Below are positions 59,491-64,000 of a stretch of DNA of 64,000 nt, piece by piece (the stretch's first letter is position 1; each line of letters begins with the position of its first letter). This DNA comes from Ornithinimicrobium faecis (lineage in GTDB: Bacteria > Actinomycetota > Actinomycetes > Actinomycetales > Dermatophilaceae): positions 2,976,001 to 3,040,000 of the forward strand of contig NZ_CP099489.1 of NCBI RefSeq assembly GCF_023923225.1, written 5' to 3'. A program made the translations under genes and the position numbers. The notes below the pieces were generated by a model. It saw nothing but the letters and a program-made list of their open reading frames with translations. It ran no database searches and was not told the origin of the DNA.

Positions 59491-60306
59491 ATGGCAACCC
59501 GGGGCATTTTTGAGACCGACCGCTTCGTCACCTCCGAGGCCGTCGAAATCGACCTGCCCGCTGCCAGCCTGCCGATGCGCATGGCCTCGGGGGCGATCGA
59601 CCTGGCTGTCGTGGTCATCGTGCTGCTGTTCGCCTTCTGGGTCTCCCCCTGGAGCCTGGTGGGCGAGGACATGGCGCTGGTCCAGGCGATGGTCATCGCG
59701 CTGCTGGTCGGGTCACTGGTCGCGGTGCCCGTGGCCAGCGAGACCCTCAGCCAGGGCCGCACCCTCGGCAAACTGATCTTCGGTCTGCGCACCGTCCGGG
59801 ACGACACCGGCCCCATCGGCTTCCGGCACGCCCTGATCCGGGGCCTGACCACCTGGTTCGAGGTCTGGCTGACCGGCGGTGGCCTCGCGTTGCTGATCGC
59901 GGCCTCCAACGAGAAGGCCAAGCGACTCGGTGATTTCCTGGCCGGCACCTATGTCGTGCGCGAGCGGGTCCGGTTGGAGCTCCCCCCACCCCCCGAGATG
60001 CCGGCAGAGCTCGCGCCCTGGGCGATCAGCACCGACATCGGTGTGATCCCGGACGGCCTGGCCGTGGCGGTCCGCCAGTTCCTCTCCCGCCGTCACGAGC
60101 TCACACCGCCCAGCCGCGCGGCCACCGGGTCCTCACTCTTCGCCGACCTGATGCCCTATGTCTCACCGCCGCCACCCGTCCAGGCCCATCCCGAGGCGGT
60201 GATGTCGGCGGTCATGGCCGAGCGGCGCCGCCGCGACATGATCAAGCTGGAGCGCGACGACCGCCTGCGCGCCCGGGTGCTCGGCCCGGACCCGCTCTCC
60301 CGCTGA
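59491..60306 (+). CDS. RDD family membrane protein
   Basis: The 271-residue protein has an RDD domain with helices at about 35-55, 60-85 and 120-135. The motif residues are in MRMASGAIDLAVV (R..D pattern) and QGRTLGKLIFGLRTVRDD. A cytoplasmic tail of about 110 residues follows, rich in Arg and Pro. It corresponds to the Rv3695 partner of SpoIIM-like and DUF58 proteins. The ATG at 59491 is set by the domain boundary. Confidence 0.9.
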   Translation: MATRGIFETDRFVTSEAVEIDLPAASLPMRMASGAIDLAVVVIVLLFAFWVSPWSLVGEDMALVQAMVIALLVGSLVAVPVASETLSQGRTLGKLIFGLRTVRDDTGPIGFRHALIRGLTTWFEVWLTGGGLALLIAASNEKAKRLGDFLAGTYVVRERVRLELPPPPEMPAELAPWAISTDIGVIPDGLAVAVRQFLSRRHELTPPSRAATGSSLFADLMPYVSPPPPVQAHPEAVMSAVMAERRRRDMIKLERDDRLRARVLGPDPLSR

Positions 60307-60512
60307 GTCCGCTGGCCCGGCCAACCGCTGCCCCGCTGAGTCCGTGGCCCTCACCGGCTGACCCCCCGTGCAGCCAAACCGGCGACGTCGGACACCCAAT
60401 CGCAAACACGCAGGTCAGTGCGTTGCCACAGGGCCGAGCCCGCGACGTTGCCTGTCCGGGTGCACGCCTGACCCACCCGACGGTGCTCGTCTCAGACGTC
60501 ATTCGTCATAGG

Positions 60513-61640
60513 TCAGTCGTCGTAGAACGGCTTGATCTTGTTCTCGATGATCTCCAGGCGCTGGTCGAAGGGCAGGAAGGCGGATTTCATCGCGTTCACC
60601 GAGACCCGCCGCAGGTGGCGCAGACCCCAGCCTGCCTCGGCGACCAGCAGTTCCATCTCCCGCGACATCGACGTGCCACTCATCAGCCGGTTGTCGGTGT
60701 TGAGCGTCACGCGGAACCGCAACCGGTCCAGCAGCGTGATCGGGTGCGCGGCGATCGAGGGGGCCGCACCGGTCTGCAGGTTGGACGAGGGGCACATCTC
60801 CAGGGGGATCCGGCGGTCCCGCACGTAGGCCGCCAGCCGGCCGAGTTGGACGGCCGAGACCTGCTCGGGTGACCAGTCGGCATACGGGGTCTCGATTTCG
60901 GTCACCGGAACCCCATCGAGAGTGAGGTCATCGACGATGCGCACGCCGTGACCCAGGCGCTCGGCGCCGCACCACTGGATCGCCTCCCAGATCGACGGCA
61001 GGCCGAAGGCCTCCCCCGCGTGGATGGTGAAGTGGAAGTTCTCCCGGCGCAGGTATTCAAAGGCGTCCAGGTGCCGGGTGGGTGGGAAGCCCGCCTCGGC
61101 ACCCGCGATGTCGAACCCGGTGACGCCGGCATCCCGGTGACGCACGGCCAACTCGGCGATCTCGCGGGACTTGGCGGCGTGCCGCATCGCGGTCACCAGC
61201 GTGTCGACCCGGATGGGCCGCCCGGCCTCCGCGGCGAGCGCCTCGCCCTCGCGGATGCCGTCCTCCACTGCAGTGACGACCTCATCCAGACTCAGGCCGC
61301 CGGCGAGGTGCTGTTCGGGCGCGTAGCGCGACTCGGCATAGACCACGCCATCGGCCGCCAGGTCCTCGACGCACTCCCGGGCCACCCGGGCCAGCCCCTC
61401 AGCGGTCTGCATCACGGCGATGGTGTGGTCGAAGGTCTCCAGGTAACGCACCAGCGAGCCGGAGTCGGCGCTCTCGGCGAACCAGGCACCGAGTCCCTCG
61501 ACGGTGTCCGCGGGCAGCTCGTGCCCGATCTGCTCGGAGAGCTCCAGGATCGTCGCCGGCCGCAGACCACCATCGAGGTGGTCGTGCAGCAGTGCCTTGG
61601 GAGCAGTCTTGATGAGCTCGGGGGTGAGGGACTCAGGCAC
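60513..61640 (-). CDS. add: Adenosine deaminase
   Basis: The 375-residue TIM-barrel zinc enzyme converts (deoxy)adenosine to (deoxy)inosine. Motifs are [12 protein letters not shown] (zinc His pair), [17 protein letters not shown] (catalytic Glu), [11 protein letters not shown] (His) and [17 protein letters not shown] (zinc Asp). The GTG at 61640 overlaps the cupin stop by 8 bases; the longer frame to 61721 lies inside the cupin gene. It feeds deoxyinosine to punA-type phosphorolysis and then to deoC. The 206-base gap after it (60307-60512) has no gene; it contains two copies of CGCTGAGTCCG near the RDD stop. Confidence 0.95.
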   Translation of the reverse strand: MPESLTPELIKTAPKALLHDHLDGGLRPATILELSEQIGHELPADTVEGLGAWFAESADSGSLVRYLETFDHTIAVMQTAEGLARVARECVEDLAADGVVYAESRYAPEQHLAGGLSLDEVVTAVEDGIREGEALAAEAGRPIRVDTLVTAMRHAAKSREIAELAVRHRDAGVTGFDIAGAEAGFPPTRHLDAFEYLRRENFHFTIHAGEAFGLPSIWEAIQWCGAERLGHGVRIVDDLTLDGVPVTEIETPYADWSPEQVSAVQLGRLAAYVRDRRIPLEMCPSSNLQTGAAPSIAAHPITLLDRLRFRVTLNTDNRLMSGTSMSREMELLVAEAGWGLRHLRRVSVNAMKSAFLPFDQRLEIIENKIKPFYDD

Positions 61641-61980
61641 GGTTGGCCCCTTCCTCGGAGAAGGCGGGAACGCATACCGCGAGGTAGTCCGCGCCCTCGG
61701 GCCCGGCCTCGTAGCGCACACGCTCGCCGGCCCGGGTCAGGATCGCCTGGCCGGCGGCGACCGTCTCGGTGTCGCCACCGGTGTGGACCAGGATCTCCCC
61801 GGCAATGACATAGGTGACCTCGTCGAAGACGGGGACCTGCGCCGGCTCGTCCCACCCGGCGGGGGCGCTCATGCGGGCCACCGAGTAGTTGTTGTGGCCG
61901 GTCGAGGCCCGACCGGCCAACTCCTCGATGATCTTGCCGCCGGGGACGGGGATGCGGACCGGTTCTAGGTGCTCTGCCAT
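61633..61980 (-). CDS. Cupin domain protein
   Basis: The 115-residue single-domain cupin has [19 protein letters not shown] and [20 protein letters not shown], the two cupin strands, but the usual metal-binding His pair is absent in the first motif. It is related to the EutQ-like/ethanolamine cupins. Function is unknown. ATG at 61980 with TAGGAT exactly 6 bases upstream; add follows with an 8-base overlap, so it is probably linked to nucleoside metabolism. Confidence 0.85.
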   Translation of the reverse strand: MAEHLEPVRIPVPGGKIIEELAGRASTGHNNYSVARMSAPAGWDEPAQVPVFDEVTYVIAGEILVHTGGDTETVAAGQAILTRAGERVRYEAGPEGADYLAVCVPAFSEEGANRA

Positions 61981-61986
61981 GCGCTG

Positions 61987-61992
61987 ATCCTA
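61987..61992 (-). promoter_or_regulatory. Predicted -10 (TAGGAT), cupin-add
   Basis: TAGGAT on the minus strand lies exactly 6 bases before the ATG at 61980. Confidence 0.55.
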
Positions 61993-62015
61993 GAGGTCCG
62001 GGCCGCCCGCCGGGA

Positions 62016-62021
62016 TAGAGT
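62016..62021 (+). promoter_or_regulatory. Predicted -10 (TAGAGT), deoC
   Basis: TAGAGT lies exactly 6 bases before the GTG at 62028. The divergent gap to the cupin gene is only 47 bases. Confidence 0.55.
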
Positions 62022-62027
62022 GAAGCG

Positions 62028-63035
62028 GTGAGCACTGACACCGACGTCCCCGCGACGAATGCGGCCGACACGCCTGCCCGGGCTCGGGAGATCCTCGGGG
62101 TCTCGCGGCTGACGAACAAGGCCCTGACCTCGTGGCTGCATGGCCTGCCGGGGGTGGATCAGGTCGGCGCGGAGGCTCGTGCTGCGGCCTTGGGCACGCG
62201 GTCGATCAAGACGACCTCGAAGGCCTGGGCGATCGACACGGCGATCTCGATGATCGACCTCACCACCCTCGAGGGCGCCGACACCCCCGGTCGGGTCCGC
62301 GGGCTGGCAACCAAGGCCCTGGTCCCCGACCCGAGCGACATAAGCACCCCCCGCCCCGCGGCTGTCTGTGTCTATGGCGACATGGTGGGCCACGCCAAGG
62401 ACGTGCTGGGCGACAGCGGCGTAAAGGTGGCCGCCGTCGCGACGGCCTTCCCGTCCGGGCGGGCCAGCATGGCGGTCAAACTGGCTGATGTCGCCGACGC
62501 GGTCAACGCTGGGGCCGATGAGATCGACATGGTGATCGACCGTGGAGCGTTCCTGTCCGGGGACTATCTGACGGTCTTCGACCAGATCGTCGCGGTCAAG
62601 GAGGCCTGCGGTGCGGCCCGGCTGAAGGTGATCATGGAGACCGGCGAGCTGGTGACCTATGACAACGTGCGCCGTGCGTCCTACCTGTCGATGTTGGCTG
62701 GTGGTGACTTCATCAAGACCTCCACGGGCAAGGTCCAACCGGCAGCCACGCTGCCGGTGACGCTGATCATGTTGCAGGCCGTGCGGGACTGGCGTGAGCT
62801 CACTGGGCAGATGGTGGGGGTCAAGCCTGCTGGTGGCATCCGCACCAGCAAGGACGCCATCAAGTTCCTCGTCGCTGTCCATGAGGTCGCCGGGGAGGAC
62901 TGGCTCACCAACGAGTGGTTCCGTTTTGGTGCCTCCAGCCTGCTCAACGACCTGCTGCTGCAGCGCCAGAAGATGGCCACCGGTGCCTACTCGGGCGCTG
63001 ACTACATTGCCGACGACTCCCCGTCCCTCTACTAG
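62028..63035 (+). CDS. deoC: Deoxyribose-phosphate aldolase
   Basis: The 335-residue class I aldolase cleaves deoxyribose-5-phosphate to acetaldehyde and glyceraldehyde-3-phosphate. Signatures are MIDLTTLEGADTPGRV near 80, AAVCVYGDMV, VATAFPSGRASM, EIDMVIDRGAFLSGD, LKVIMETGEL, the Schiff-base lysine in DFIKTSTGKVQ and VGVKPAGGIRT. It is the long form with N- and C-terminal extensions. The next gene is an aldehyde dehydrogenase that would remove acetaldehyde. GTG start, predicted leaderless. Confidence 0.96.
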   Translation: MSTDTDVPATNAADTPARAREILGVSRLTNKALTSWLHGLPGVDQVGAEARAAALGTRSIKTTSKAWAIDTAISMIDLTTLEGADTPGRVRGLATKALVPDPSDISTPRPAAVCVYGDMVGHAKDVLGDSGVKVAAVATAFPSGRASMAVKLADVADAVNAGADEIDMVIDRGAFLSGDYLTVFDQIVAVKEACGAARLKVIMETGELVTYDNVRRASYLSMLAGGDFIKTSTGKVQPAATLPVTLIMLQAVRDWRELTGQMVGVKPAGGIRTSKDAIKFLVAVHEVAGEDWLTNEWFRFGASSLLNDLLLQRQKMATGAYSGADYIADDSPSLY

Positions 63036-63048
63036 GAGCAGCCGACCC

Positions 63049-64000
<952 letters not shown>

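Overview
The window is chromosomal DNA from a high-G+C actinobacterium, most likely in the Micrococcales (an Intrasporangiaceae/Ornithinimicrobium-like organism; the family is my inference). The evidence is very high third-position G+C, frequent GTG starts, ATGA/TGATG gene junctions, a WhiB regulator, MtrAB-LpqB, mycothione reductase (mycothiol user), CofD/CofE (coenzyme F420 user), and gene order that largely follows the Mycobacterium tuberculosis segments Rv3241c-Rv3313c and Rv3689-Rv3695 (from memory). No rRNA, tRNA, CRISPR array, prophage, insertion sequence or integrase was seen. No gene-free stretch exceeds 300 bases.

Layout. (1) 1-4.3 kb, minus strand: a truncated ExeM/NucH-type secreted nuclease, a YcaQ/AlkX-like DNA glycosylase, long-form HPF with an unusual leader, and ComF. 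(2) 4.5-10.1 kb, minus: ahcY-mtrA-mtrB-lpqB, the actinobacterial envelope two-component locus. (3) 10.2-17.6 kb: mycothione reductase, kynurenine pathway genes (kynA-kynU), a divergent LolD/MacB-like ABC exporter pair, an amidohydrolase and a small membrane protein. (4) 17.5-29.1 kb: the conserved actinobacterial block SIS isomerase-like / Trm112-like / phosphomannomutase / DUF3499 / minimal zincin / DUF5719 / giant membrane glycosyltransferase / WhiB2 / cofD / cofE. (5) 29.3-36 kb: AlkA-type glycosylase, TIGR03089, 3-oxoacid CoA-transferase (scoAB), glycosyltransferase, LCP ligase, methyltransferase. (6) 36-43.4 kb, accessory: universal stress protein, SelA, hemolysin III, a sortase-fold protein without the catalytic Cys, deaminase, GNAT, acyl-CoA dehydrogenase, and two tandem Uma2 nuclease-fold paralogues. 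(7) 43.4-48.8 kb: LpdA, purine nucleoside phosphorylase, phosphopentomutase/phosphomannomutase, PH-domain protein, uridine-kinase-like protein. (8) 48.7-60.3 kb: a membrane/MoxR block (repeat-rich membrane protein, DUF4129, DUF4350, MoxR, DUF58, then SpoIIM and RDD) interrupted by kup, a serine hydrolase and a small kinase. (9) 60.5-64 kb: adenosine deaminase, cupin, deoC and a truncated aldehyde dehydrogenase. Together with punA and pmmB these form a nucleoside salvage and deoxyribose catabolism set.

Regulatory style. Many first genes of transcription units have no Shine-Dalgarno sequence. They carry a TANNNT hexamer 6-9 bases (most often exactly 6) before the start codon, as expected for leaderless mRNAs. 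I use this to choose several starts.

Hunt. I did not find a clearly new multi-gene defence or biosynthetic system. The observations most worth following are a strongly over-represented octamer (CGGCATAC), the leaderless promoter set including a 33-bp bidirectional promoter, a Cys-to-Ser pseudo-sortase, a 14-base tandem start-codon cascade before cofD, a leader ORF before hpf, a structured ahcY leader, an intermediate-length CofE, and an orphan selA.
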